From NCBI RefSeq assembly GCF_000143415.4, contig NW_003314300.1, positions 929,086 to 993,085 on the forward strand: a DNA stretch of 64,000 nt. Reading direction: 5' to 3'. Below are positions 11,831 to 22,939 of this stretch, one piece after another. How positions within the stretch are numbered: position 1 is the stretch's first letter; each line of letters starts with the position of its first letter. Below the pieces are notes generated by a model, which worked only from the letters and a program-made list of their open reading frames with translations, had not been told where the DNA came from and ran no database searches. This DNA is from Selaginella moellendorffii. Lineage: Eukaryota; Streptophyta; Lycopodiopsida; Selaginellales; Selaginellaceae. Made by a program: the position numbers and the translations under genes.

Positions 11831-12630
11831 TAACTTTCGTAACTTTAGCTCATTTTGCTATTGCAGACTCTAAAAGGAATATAAATATAAAGTTATGTGC
11901 TCTTTGCATGCTTCTCCAAGAATCCTATTGGTGCATCGTTTGTTTGTGGCTCTGCATACTAGACATTGCAAACAAATACCCAGGATGTCATCAGCCTCAG
12001 CTAAACGGAAAAAAAAAACTTAAAGTCAATCGAGATGAAAAGTATAGACTTCGCGTGGACAATTATCTTGTGGGGCAGACAGTGAAATCCAGTTCGAATG
12101 CAATCTGCCAAATCAAGCGCAAGGAAATAAAAACTGCCTGGAGAAACTACGAAACCAAGAACCTGCTTGAACATCACATTGTCTTCCTTGTTCTGCAAAA
12201 ATGAGCAAAATAGTGTCTTCCAGATCGCTTGCATCCCTTCTGAAGCTTGGTTTTACTTTCCAGCTTGCTTTTCGTCTCAACTCCATTGCTACGCACAGCA
12301 ATCCCCTGCGGATGATCGATCACAGCCTTCCACTGCTTTTCTCGATCAAGAAGTTTGTCGCGCTCTCACATAAACCTGAGCTTATGTACCTGGAAAACAC
12401 TCAAAAGAAAATATTTATAGAAGATGGTTAGCTCACCATCCCAAGCCGGATACTTTTGCATGATCATAGCAAAGGAGTCATCTGTGAAGAGTGTTCTAAA
12501 AACTTTTATCATTGGGCATTAACGCCAAATTCCCTATAGAGGTAATCAAGAAACTCCAACAATTTTTGAAAGATATCCATCGCGGAAGAAACCCTGCCGG
12601 CCTGAGAGTGCTCAGAGATTTCTGAGTTGG
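11830..12630 (-). pseudogene. GPAT9-like 3'-half remnant, copy 2
   Basis: This is the same fragment as at 2640-3500, on the minus strand. LLIFAE is followed directly by the KEDNVMFK part: the GTCVN stretch is lost in a short deletion (the gene strand runs TTTTTGCAGAACAAGGAAGA). GFHCLPHKIIVHAK marks the next exon remnant. An upstream exon-like stretch (FQKLLEFLDYLYREFG) at about 12530-12590 is shared with copy 4 at 47.8 kb. It is non-functional as it stands. Confidence 0.6.
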
Positions 12631-12894
12631 TTGTTTCCGCCAAACAAGCATCTGGCGCGCTACAGTTGCCCTGAGTGGGCAAGTGCCCAGGTGAGAATAT
12701 CCCACACGGCATTCGATTGAGAATCCCTCGCTGGGACGTAAACCAAGGAAACGATGTCCCGCTGCAGCATTGAAGGGAGTTCAGTTCCCCTCGATCAGAC
12801 AAGTTCACCAGCACAATGAGTTCCTAGCAAAAAGAACTCCATCTTCGCTAGTGACAGACCACGAAACACCGTACCTCGGCAAAAGGAGTTCAGA

Positions 12895-13740
12895 TTACTG
12901 GAGTGGATTGTGCCTATAACAGAAATTTGCTCAAACCCTGAAAGGAACCCGGAAAAGAAAAGAGTCAGACCCTGTGGCAAGGACGAAAAGGAAAGAGTCA
13001 GGCAAGGGCAAGGAAGTGGGATCTTCTCGGATTCGAGATCACGGAAGTTAGGTCCTTCGAGGAATTCATTGGTGAACCAGATCCAGATCTAAAAACTCTG
13101 CAAAGACAGTGCATGGTTATAGACGTTTACCTAAGCTTATCTACTGAGATCTCATTTAGGTCTCGTGTTGTAGAATTACTTGTGAAGGACATCATCTCTG
13201 CCACTAGAGCTCACCAGAGACGTGAGTCTTGTGCCATCCATGTGGGTAGAGGTTGTTGGAGTTCTTAGGTTATGACAGTAATGGTTCCTCTATAAGGACT
13301 AGAGTCACCATTCCACTGCAGATGTTAGACAGCTAAAAGGAAGTAAGTTCAGATTTGTGTGTGGAAGATGAAGTGACATGGTAGCTACTGAAGACAAAAC
13401 CTCTGATCATCTTCAACTCAGAAGTCATAATCCTCAAGCTCAACTCATGGCAGAATCCATAGCTGCAATACAAGATAATGAAAGGCTACATGAGCTCTAT
13501 GACCTGGGACGTGTACCACTGGAAGATATTGTATTTCCTGGAGGAACTCTTCCTTGGTTTTATCTCATCAGCATGACAAAAACTTTGGCTGATTGCGTCA
13601 AAGAAGGTAAAAAGCCTACATTTATCACTAAGGTGAAAAAATTCCGTTCCAAAAAGTTTCTCTGTGCCGACCCTTTAGATGCATTGTTTGATAGATGTTT
13701 CCCTTATTTATTTTAAAAAGTTTCTTGTACAATATGAAAT
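12895..13740 (+). pseudogene. EDK-family gene, copy B (degenerate)
   Basis: Clear homology to copy A in the pieces EISFRSRVVELLVKDIIS, the VATEDK segment, AQLMAESIAA, FPGGTLPWFYL and the Lys-rich C-terminus. A stop in the middle (about 13267) and small deletions split it; the two open pieces are 12910-13092 and 13378-13716. The Asp-bearing strand is separated from VATEDK by a deletion. It sits next to GPAT9-like copy 2 exactly as copy A sits next to copy 1. Confidence 0.8.
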
Positions 13741-15560
13741 ATAGACTTTAATAATAATTTGTTGATTTAATAATTTGTTTGCTTAATATAAAATTTTCTT
13801 TCATAGGAGTGGCTGTAAGGCTTGATGCTTCCTGTGCTCCTCTAAAAATTAAAGCCTGGTAGAACATTAATAAGATTTATATGTAGACGATACTTAACTC
13901 CATATAAAAAATAAATGGATTTTGGCTAAATTTTATAGACCCTGCAAATACATCTGAAAAAATTAATTGAAGGTAAAGTAACTTAGAAGTTATAGTGATC
14001 CTATTTTTCCCCTACTAGTTTGTTGTTCTTCCTGTAGCAAGACAAATATGTTGACAATAGTAGAGAAAAACTGAATTTCACAATTAATGAAATTGAAATG
14101 AAACACTTCTGAATTTTAAAAAAATTATAAGAGATTTCACATTATTTCACTGCCGATGTCATATTATTAATTGAATTTTAAATCTCTCAATTATAAGCAC
14201 TGGGTTGCACTTGTCACAACTAAAGCTGGATCAGCCATGGCTGCGGCTGGAGCTAGATCACTACTTGCTCATGGCTAAACTGCTATATTGCTGGATGGAG
14301 CTGGATTGTTGCTTGCTTGTGGCTGCACTGCTGAGTTGCTTGCTGGGGCTGGATTTCTGCACTGTTGCATTGCATCACTACTTGCTCGGCTGTGGCTGCT
14401 TGAGTGGTGCTCAGTGCTGCTCCAGTCTGGTTAGTCTGCTGCTTGTTGAATGTGCTGCTCCTAGAGATCAGTGAGAACAAAAATAGCTTTTACAAAAAGC
14501 AATAAGAAGTAGGAACTCTTACAGGATGAAAAGGTTACTCTAGCTGGCTCGCTGGCTCTGTAAGAAAAAGGCTGATTCAAAGAAAAAATTAAAAGTTCCT
14601 GATGCAATTTTTGGGTTTTGGTTTTTAAAAACGAGTTTGGAAATGAAATTCTTGACTACCTTAGCACAGAGACAAAGTTCCGGACATCTTTGCTCACCGC
14701 AGCTGGCATTGCAAGGCATGTACTCAGCACAACATACATATCTACAGTGATCAAAAGCGAGAGAGAAAAAAATAGTTTAGAAAAAACCAACAAGGAAAAG
14801 ACATGTGAAGGGCCCAATTTCTGAAGAGATAAGAAGCACATGACACACTGTAGAGAAGATCAAAGAAACAAAACAGAATGGAGAATTGAGGAAGAGAACA
14901 GCAAAGCAGAAAATTGAAAGTGCAATCACTGCCAAATATCAGCAGAGAACCAGCATTTGCAAGTAGAAAAGAGAGAATCGATTGAAAGCTTGCATGGACA
15001 ATCGTTGAAAGTGGAATGCGTGAGATCGGTTGCAGTAGGTGTTTTGCACCTCCATCTTATCTATATTCAAAGGATCTCATCCAAGAAAACAAAAAGAATT
15101 CTTGTAGATACGAGAATGGAGTTCTACCATAGATGAGATCCACCTCCAATCCATGCCATTGCTCCAATCTGCTGCTAAGAACAAAGAGATGATCGGTGGA
15201 TCGCTCGATTGTGCGCAACCGGCGGTGGGCTGTATGATCGATCGACTGGTGAGGCAGATTGACTAACTTTGTATCGATCTAGATCTCCCCTTTGGGCTTC
15301 CCGCCCATCTTTTCGAGAACTCCCCTGGGATGTGCCAGCCCCAGCCCAATCTGCCTACGGATCGGAGCGGGCTGCTACAACGACGATGTACCGGCCCAAA
15401 TTGATCCATAGGAAGGTGACGTGCGGTTAGAGGAAAGAAGGAGAGCTTCTCGGCGGGAGAAGAAGCGGGATAAAGGAGCCGAGTGTTCAATCACTGAACA
15501 TGCCTCGTCTAGGCTTACGCCCATCTTAAGACTGCTACAACAACTCTTCAGTCTATCATC
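13741..15560. other. Intergenic, no gene recognised
   Basis: 13741-14200 is AT-rich. At 14205-14470 imperfect GCTGGA/TTGCTTGCT units make a spurious Leu/Cys-rich reading frame that I do not accept as a gene. 14500-15560 holds no domain I recognise on either strand. Confidence 0.4.
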
Positions 15561-15629
15561 GGCAAATTCGTAGGTAAGAGATCAAAGTCAAATCCCCGAT
15601 CCCGAGAGATAAGAATCATATTAACTTTT

Positions 15630-15965
15630 CATGTGTCCAGAGCCGCTCGGACAATCCCCTCCATGGTCAGCCCACCACAAATAACGTATCGCAGGCTCTT
15701 TCTCTCGAGCATCAGATCAAAGGCCTCGTTGATTTGCGCTAGCGGGAGGCAGTGAGTGGTAAACATTTCCAGAAAATCCGAAGAAATACATGGAGACGCA
15801 CGAAATTCTCGTATCTAGTAAATCCCTTGCCTTTGTCACGAATCTCTCCATGAGCACTGGAAGCTGCGTTACTCCCTTGAAACCTTCAAACCTTTGAGAA
15901 CGCGTCATGCGAGAAAGTTTCTCGAGTGGATTGGGTGGCCGGGGATAATTCGTCCGATCACGCAA
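15630..15965 (-). pseudogene. Zinc-type alcohol dehydrogenase C-terminal fragment
   Basis: Minus-strand pieces read FEGFKGVTQLPVLMERFV, and, in another frame, THCLPLAQINEAFDLM followed by RKSLRYVICGG. In medium-chain Zn alcohol dehydrogenases of plants, GGFKGRSQLP...VDKY is followed by TH.LPL..INEAF.LM..GKS.R at the C-terminus. Only this end is present, in two frames, without the catalytic or NAD-binding parts, so it is debris from a duplicated gene. Confidence 0.5.
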
Positions 15966-16119
15966 ACACCACCACCCTGGATCAAAGAAAAAGCTTACAA
16001 GTTCTTGAGATGAAAAAAAAAAAGTTTAAACATACGTAGCTTTCAATGGGGGAGGGAACGCATTCAAAGCTGTAATCTGTGCCACCACCAGACGTGCCCT
16101 GCACGGCCTGACAGATGAC

Positions 16120-16480
16120 GCTCGAACTAGGTAAAAGCTCGGAGCGAAAACCATCCTCTCCCAACCAAGTCGTGAAGATCATGATGTCCTGTGGGTGGTG
16201 TAGATGCCGGTGGCCTCCGAGCTCGACAACCAGCATCTTTAATCGCGGTTGCTTCATCCTCCACAGTGATCCGGATTTGCTTCTGTCTGGTGATGGGACA
16301 TCTTCAACGGAATGGTGATTCTGCTCCTTACGGAGCCTGCCGTACGTACTCCAAAGATTGTCCATGAAGAAATCAGATTCTGGAAGTCTTTCGCCGAGTC
16401 GTTGAGGAGGTTCAATGACGAAGTACTCGATCTGGACCTAGCGACGGCCTCTTCTACCAAAGAGATCACGTTCAGATAGA
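16120..16480 (-). pseudogene. EDK-family fragment F (related to copy E)
   Basis: Minus strand has VRSRITIPLKMSHH.TEANPDH and then VEDEAT, nearly identical to copy E at 29.3-30.3 kb, and part of the preceding helix. After VEDEAT the frame is lost and the E-D-K motif is deleted. Neither end is complete. Confidence 0.7.
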
Positions 16481-16546
16481 CATTATAGGAAAAGGGGTGT
16501 ATATTTCATTAGGGTTCATAGGACTTTCTGTGGCATCCTTAGGGAC

Positions 16547-17326
16547 ATGAGACGGGGCGAGATGGGCTTCTATGGCATCAACGTGGTCAGGGTAAGAAAT
16601 TTCAAGGATTTCTTTGGGAAGGAGCCGCAGGAAGGAAGGAGCAGTGGCGATGGCGATGTGCTGGAATTTTTAGGTCTGGACCTGGCTCCTATAATGCAGG
16701 CGTCTTTGCGGCCGAGCAGGATAGTATGCAGCTCCAGGGCCGTGGAGCTCCTCGTCAAGTCCATCACCTGCGTCACCAAAACTCACAGATTCGAGGAAGT
16801 GTCCGACATTGAAAACTTGTCCAAGTCACTCCTGGAGCTCTTCCGCCTCGATGTCCCTGGGATGTGCGTCGTCACACGGCGTAAGCTGGAGCTCCAAATT
16901 GACAACATAGCAGTGGATGCGAGCCCTGGTGTTGCAGTCGAGACGGAGGTGGATGATTTCATTCGCCTCGTTGTGCAAATTGATAGGAGCTTCAAGGACA
17001 GGGATCACGATCCAGAGGCGGAGATGATCGCCTCAGGGATTGCTGCGTATCAGGAGCTCCTGGACCGTGTTTGTGAATCTCCTCCGCAGGAGCTTCTTTT
17101 GCCTGGGATTGTGATGCGAGGCACTTGCCCAACGTTTTACCTGATGAGGCTGAGCAGGGAGATGGTGGAGTGCGTCAAGCAAGGGCGGCGGCCTGGCTTC
17201 TCGACGAGAGTCGACCAGTATGTGCTTCCAGGCCTTGTTCCGCCCAGCTCCTGGGATGCGATCATAGTGCCGGAGCACCGCGCGCACATCGCACAGTGCC
17301 TCGAGTCTCTCAAAAGCTTTATGTAA
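16547..17326 (+). CDS. EDK-family protein, copy C (active-site variant)
   Basis: Single-exon 259-residue protein starting MRRGEMGFYG. It has the same architecture as copy A from the FKDFFGKEP motif onward but no basic repeat N-terminus. The place of the E-D-K strand is VETEVDDF.RLVVQIDRS: Glu-x-Lys has become Ile-Asp-Arg, and PEAQ has become PEAE. The C-terminal PGIVMRGT.PTFYLM and FSTRVDQYVLPG are well kept. An uninterrupted frame, with paralog D at 19.6 kb close to identical apart from a few codons, suggests recent duplication. If the family is a nuclease, this branch has probably lost catalysis; function is otherwise unknown. Confidence 0.65.
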   Translation: MRRGEMGFYGINVVRVRNFKDFFGKEPQEGRSSGDGDVLEFLGLDLAPIMQASLRPSRIVCSSRAVELLVKSITCVTKTHRFEEVSDIENLSKSLLELFRLDVPGMCVVTRRKLELQIDNIAVDASPGVAVETEVDDFIRLVVQIDRSFKDRDHDPEAEMIASGIAAYQELLDRVCESPPQELLLPGIVMRGTCPTFYLMRLSREMVECVKQGRRPGFSTRVDQYVLPGLVPPSSWDAIIVPEHRAHIAQCLESLKSFM

Positions 17327-18400
17327 AGTGAAGAGATGATCAAATGGACTGGATCTGAGCTCGTCTTCGCTGGAAACAATGAGATGGCGTGCTGGCAAGC
17401 TGCCTTCGATCCAATGCTGCAGCGGGACATGGTTTACGTCGCGTGGAATCAATTTACGTCGCGTGGAAGCAATAGGAGTTTGGCACAGCTTAAATCAATG
17501 CAAGCAAAGAAGAGATCGCAACGCCTGTCATATGCTAACTTTCAAGTTGAGGTGGCATTTTGTGGGAGGTAGGGCGGGAAAGCATTTATGGAGGCGCTGG
17601 ATCGCTGGATGTGGGAGACATACTGTTTTCCTCTCTATTTCCTGCTCAGAACTGGGTCTTTGAGATGGTCTGATGGAGGTGGTGATTCCTCATAGTTGGC
17701 AATACACTAAGACATCTTACTCTGTCAATGAAATTGGCACCACATATGCAGACGAGTGGATGGGATGGCCACTTTTCTTGCTTCACTACTTTGTTATTGT
17801 GTCTCAGCTGAAAAAACTACTTTGTTATTGTGTCTCAGCTGAAAAAACTGTTCATGCTTAATTATCAAATCCAGAGAAGCTGGTAAGGTAGTTGAAGCTT
17901 GCTCTCCATCCTCGGAGGAATGGAATCGTTGGTATTAGTAGCATTTTTCACAGCTGGCCTTAAAGTTTTCTTCCTATTATCACTAGACTATAGAGCTATA
18001 CTAGCATGTTGTATAACTCAAGAGAAAAACCAGGCAAAACATTGGCAGTGCTTCAATAGGGGTAATTAACAGCCTGTCCATGCTCACACTCGAAGGAGGT
18101 TTCAATTGCATGATAAAAACCCAGCACTGGTAAAAACCATTTCTAGTAAACATGATAACAAAAAAATAGGATGTAAAACAGTTTGAGCCGCTGTGTCTCA
18201 TGACGCATACAACCAGCCAGATGATAACTTGCCCATGAACACTGGAATGACGTGATTGCTGGGCTTGAGATCCAACACCCCCTCGCAAACGCTCCTGGGC
18301 ACACAGAGCAAAGAGAAGGTATTTAGGTTTTCGCCTCCTTAGATTCGTGGGAAAACCTCCACCTGTGGAGAAAGAGAGAGAAATCTCCAAGTCATCAGTC
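17327..18400. other. Intergenic; short tandem repeat at 17786-17847
   Basis: The first 120 bases resemble flanks of copies A and B (the CAATGCTGCAGCGGGACAT stretch). A 31-bp unit starting CTACTTTGTTATTG is duplicated in tandem at 17786-17847. An open frame at 18001-18405 on the minus strand shows no recognisable motif and is not called. Confidence 0.4.
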
Positions 18401-18419
18401 TGCAAAATACTTTTGGTTT

Positions 18420-19540
18420 TCTAAGCTTTTGGTAAATTAACTTATGCATTATCCATTTACATAAAAAAGACTAAAGCAAACCAAATGTTTACCAACAATA
18501 AATTATAATAATCAAAATAGTTTCATATGTAATACTAAGCTGCCTGGTGGGCAAAATTTTTTTGATCTACATATTATCAATAATCTCTTCCTGATCTCTA
18601 GGGCCATGCAGCTGTTCAATTGTGACATTCATGATCTGCATATAGCAAGTATTAAGTCTGGAGGAAATGCCTTTGAAACTATAAAACACTTCACAATATC
18701 CTCACAACCATCCTTGCCATTCCAAGCACATTGCCATTGTCCATACCAAGTGGCTTGCATATAAGGGGTGAACTTTGCCGAATATCCTTCTAGATCAAAT
18801 CTGTAAAATGCAATTGTATGATCTACTATCTTACAATCAATTGTATGTTCACGTCATGATAGACTGCAAATTGAACACTGAGTTTGAGCTGGAGCAAGTA
18901 AACTAAAAATTAGGAGTTTAGCAAAGAGTTGGAAAGCACAAGTATACAAACATTGCTTGGGACTCTTTTTCATGCCACGAAGTGCTGATAAAAATTTTAA
19001 AAACCTGTGTTGTAGCAGCTCAACTCAAGGCAGTAGGCAGAAAACACAGTGTGGTTATTTACAGAGGCAATTGGCAAAAACAAGTGCAATAGCAGCATGC
19101 CCCAGCTCACTTAAGACTGGACATTATTTATCTTCTTTACTGTCCTACTACCAAGAAACTCCAAGTTCAAACATTGATCTTAAGTTTTTATGGAAATTGA
19201 CACATGCACTTGGAATCTGATCACCAGCACTCTCTTCACAAAGCCAATGCCTCAATGCGTATATGAAAGTAAACTTTCACATCAATGTTGCATGGATCCC
19301 CATGCCTCAATCAGGAGCTGCATGCAGGTCCTCATCTAGATTGAGGGAGCAGCCCTGCTCAGAAGGAGGGAGCAAATTTGATTCTTACCCATGATGTCAC
19401 ACATGGCAAATGTCCTTCTTCTCTCACAATAGCCAATGGGCACACAAAACATCTATTTATCAAAACATTTCAGTGTTACATGGTTAAAGAAATCACCCTT
19501 ACGATGATTGGCTGGATCGACCGGCCTAAAACGTTCGGCA
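18420..19540 (+). repeat. Unclassified repeat R, direct copy
   Basis: Similar along its length to 49890-51080, same orientation, with many small differences. It shares stretches such as TAAAAAAGACTAAAGCAAA and the block around TTAAGACTGGAC. No genes. Confidence 0.6.
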
Positions 19541-19587
19541 ACTCATTATTATAGATGCTCCCTTTTAAGGTTTCATTCAGGGTTGAC

Positions 19588-20376
19588 ATGAGGCGGGGCG
19601 AGATGGGCTTCTATGGCATCAACCTGGCCAGGGTAAGAAATTTCAAGGATTTCTTTGGGAAGGAGCCGCATGAGGGCAGCAGTGGCAATGGTGGCGATGT
19701 GCTCGAGCTTTTAGGTTTGGACCTGGCTCCCATCATGCAGGGGTCTTTGCGGCCGAGTAGGATAGCATGCAGCTCCAGGGCCGTGGAGATCCTTGTCAAG
19801 TCCATCACCTGCGTCACCAAAACTCACAGGTTTGAGGAAGTGTCCGACATTGAAAACTTGTCCAAGTCGCTCCTGGAGCTCTTCCGCCTCGATCTCCCTG
19901 GCATGCGCATAACACGGCGTAAGCTGGAGCTCAAAATTGGCAACACTAAAGTGGATGCGAGCCCTGGTGTTGTAGTCGAGACGGAGGTGGATGGTTTCAT
20001 TCGCCTCGTTGTCCAAATTGATAGGAGCTTCAAGGACAGGGATCACGATCCAGAGGCGGAGATGATCGCCTCAGGGATTGCTACGTATCAGGAGCTCCTG
20101 GATAAGTATGAGAACCATGTTTGTGAATCTCCTCCAGAGGAGCTTCTTTTACCAGGGATTGTGATGCGAGGCACTTGCCCAACATTTTACCTGATGAGGC
20201 TGAGCAGGGAGATGGTGGAGTGCGTCAAGCAAGGGCGGCGGCCTGGCTTCTCGACGAGAGTCGACCAGTATGTGCTTCCAGGCCTTGTTCCGCCCAGCTC
20301 CTGGGATGCGATCATAGTGCCGGAGCACCGCGCACACATCGCACAGTGCCTCGAGTCCCTCAAAAGCTTTATGTAA
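19588..20376 (+). CDS. EDK-family protein, copy D (active-site variant)
   Basis: 262 residues from ATG 19588 (MRRGEMGFYG, the same start as copy C). Compared with C it keeps DKYENH before VCESPP and has a few substitutions. It carries the same I-D-R in place of E-D-K and PEAE in place of PEAQ, so the change predates the C/D duplication. An upstream in-frame ATG at 19555 exists, but C starts at the equivalent of 19588. The 3' flank diverges from C within about 10 bp of the stop and leads into GPAT9-like debris. Confidence 0.65.
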   Translation: MRRGEMGFYGINLARVRNFKDFFGKEPHEGSSGNGGDVLELLGLDLAPIMQGSLRPSRIACSSRAVEILVKSITCVTKTHRFEEVSDIENLSKSLLELFRLDLPGMRITRRKLELKIGNTKVDASPGVVVETEVDGFIRLVVQIDRSFKDRDHDPEAEMIASGIATYQELLDKYENHVCESPPEELLLPGIVMRGTCPTFYLMRLSREMVECVKQGRRPGFSTRVDQYVLPGLVPPSSWDAIIVPEHRAHIAQCLESLKSFM

Positions 20377-20479
20377 AGTGAAGGTGGAGTTTTATCCATC
20401 AGATCACAGCTACTTAAAAACATTTCTCCAATTACCAAGCAAATAAAAACCGTAGGAGTGCTAAGACGTTCTTAATCTT

Positions 20480-21010
20480 GTTAGCATGCTCTCAGCGAAC
20501 TTCTGTTGCACAGGAATCCCGTAAGCTACAGCCTTTCCACAGCAAAACTGAAGACAAGGCAGGCATCTACAGCTTGGATGGTATACCGTATTTCAGATAT
20601 CCATCCCCCTTAATTTCAGCTCGTTTCGCTATCATATTGCGAACTCTGAAAGGAAATATAAGGATCAAAGAAGATTGCTCTTATATACGTCTCTGGTGTC
20701 TTGTTGGGCTGACAACGCATCAGCCTCAGCAAGTGCATTGTAAACGATTGTCTGTCATGAAAAAAAGAACCTTGAAGTCAATCGAGATGAGAAGTGAGAG
20801 CAATCTTTTGCTCACTTATTGCAGAGGGGACATGCTGAACAAGGACTGCCTTGTCGTTTTGTGGTTTGCTACAGGTTCTAAATTGATTGTGCACGCGAAC
20901 TGGAATGCACTGTCTGCAAAACAAGATAATTGTCGACGCTAGTCGCAAGTCAAGACTTTACTTATCATCCCGATTGACTTCAAGATCTTTTTTTGGACAT
21001 ACAAGTCCTG
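20480..21010. pseudogene. Two GPAT9-like remnants in inverted orientation
   Basis: 20480-20780 resembles the 3' flank and last exon of the GPAT9-like fragments on the minus strand (compare 2515-2880). 20810-21010 resembles them on the plus strand, with pieces reading KIIVDASRKSR and SWAVVCD. Both are heavily decayed. The pair forms an imperfect inverted repeat around about 20795. Confidence 0.45.
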
Positions 21011-21099
21011 GGCAGTCGTTTGCGATCAACGAGACACCAAATTCGTGATATGATAGCGAAAAAGAAGAACATAGGAAAATGTAACGTGCTAGTATCGCA

Positions 21100-21480
21100 T
21101 AGAAGTTGACGATGGCGGTTGCCACGGCAGTTTCAGCTGAAAGGCCACACTCGTCACTGTAACCACGAACTCTTCTCCCTTCTCAAAACCCCGGCCTTGG
21201 TACAAGAGTTGAAGACCATGAGCAGTGTGATCTTGTCGATCGAGATCCCCGACTGGAGCATGGATTGGAAAGTCCGTAAGGATTGGCCGCCGCCACCAGT
21301 GCTGTCCACGGAGCAACGTCGTCGGAAGAACAAAGCTCTATCAAGCTCCTGCACTTGAGATACATGTCACGGCCGAGCCGCCGGCTGTGCGTGGAGTTTC
21401 CTGCCTTCCATCAGAGCCTTATCGTTGCCGCATCGCCGGAGCAGCCGAGAGTAGTTGAAAGACGCATTTCCCTCCATCCG
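21100..21480 (-). pseudogene. Pentatricopeptide-repeat protein fragment
   Basis: Minus-strand pieces in shifting frames read FNYSRLLRRCGNDKALMEG, RKLHAQ, SDDVAPWTALVAAA and MLQSGISIDKITLLMVFNSC, the usual order of a PLS-class plant PPR protein (RNA editing or processing factor in organelles). Two or more frameshifts and the shortness (about 120 residues) make it a remnant. Confidence 0.6.
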
Positions 21481-21499
21481 GCCAAGTATTGGCGCCTTG

Positions 21500-22390
21500 C
21501 AGAATCCTTACTAAATATGAAACAAAAACTGGCATTGATCTATCATCTATCCACACTGCTTAAATCCACCATCTCTCTCACTGCTCATGGCTCTTGATCT
21601 CCTCCATCTGAACGGCAGTGCCGGATTTCTGGTGAGCCGCGCAAGTCAGATTAGTCACAGTTCTGGTCTCGAGCACCGATGCCTTGAACAGCGCCGGGGG
21701 GAGCATCCCCGCGAGGCCGAATTCCAATCCATTCACGGTGTTGGAGCCACGTGGTGTACAGGCCCTCCAGTTTAAGGTTCTTAGTTTTTCTTTGCCGTTT
21801 CCTGAGAGCCATCCCAGAGGGAGTATTCTCTGTTTCTTCAGAGCGCTACAGCATCAAGACGAGGCAGTGCTCGGGTATGGAATCAAAGATGCGCTTGGCA
21901 TCGGCAGTGCTCTGGGATCGCGCCAGGCAGCATAGCAGCGTCGACCAGGAGATCAGAATTCTCCCTACCTGTGCTCGGCACACAAGATCGTGCTCGGGCA
22001 TTTTTTGCTCGATCCAAGTCGGAGAGGGCAGTGAAAGGCTTGAAATAAAGAGGCCAGGCGGGGAAATTTATTTGGTTGAAAACTATTTCCTACCTGTGTC
22101 AGCTAAAACACAGTTTCAAGTCTTTGTTATCCAGTGGAAGAGTACTCTAGGATGAGTTGCTTCGGGTGGCTCTAGTTTTAGGAGGCAGGGCTTTTTGTAC
22201 TTGAGGGAGTTTTGTTTGAGAGTTTCACTTTATACTTTTTACTCAATCATGTTAAGTATTTATGTGTTTCAATATTTTAAAATTTATTAAAACCTTAATT
22301 TTTTTAACATAAGTTTCCTTTGTAACACTTATGGTTGACTGTATTGTTTTATATTGATTTGTGCTAAGTTGAGCTCAACTTTGGACTATC
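21500..22390. other. Intergenic, no gene recognised
   Basis: GC-richer at 21580-22150 than its surroundings. On the minus strand near 21620-21780 one frame gives a smooth peptide (VNGLEFGLAGMLPPALFKA...) that I cannot assign. It may be another gene fragment. Confidence 0.3.
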
Positions 22391-22740
22391 TCTAATTTTT
22401 TATAGGCATGATTATGAATGGATCAATCAAAATTATAAAGATTAGTCTGTTAATTCAAATAGTCAATGCATTACTCTATTATATTAAATTGGTTTGAAGA
22501 CAGTGCGAATACAAATTTAAGGCTTAGTTAAAGTTGAGTTCGAAAAGATAGTTATCAAGGATGAAAAATCAAACACAAAAAACATTTTTTCTTTTTCAAG
22601 AGATAATTTGCAATGAAGTGTGATTTCATTGCTCATGTTCACATCATGCAAAAAAAAGGTTCTTATTTCAATTCATGTGGGTTATGATAATCTTACAAGG
22701 AGTCGATGAATTGTTAAATCATTTAATTTAAGCTTGCAAT
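22390..22740 (+). repeat. Unclassified direct repeat, first copy
   Basis: Matches 25405-25745 in the same direction with roughly a quarter of sites changed (for example GGCATGATTATGAATGGATC against TGCATGATTATAAGTGGATC). The content is AT-rich and non-coding. Confidence 0.5.
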
Positions 22741-22939
22741 TGGAGCAATTTAAAAAAAAATTAAGCATTTTATAAGATGCAATTGGAGCAAGGGAATTGG
22801 ATCCTGTTGGAATGAGCATTGGAATGAATCTTCTTCCATGTGTCAGGGAGCTTCAGCTCATAACATCATGAAAATTTTATAAGATCTCAAAGGGACCAAA
22901 AATAGCATAGCCACAACTTAGGATAGACACATAATGATG

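Noticed and set aside
14205-14474. 89-codon Leu/Cys-rich frame
   Set aside because: Built from imperfect GCTGGA and TTGCTTGCT repeats; no start context, homology or conserved copy.
18001-18405. 134-codon minus-strand frame
   Set aside because: No motif, no paralog in the other duplicated regions and weak codon character; could be chance.
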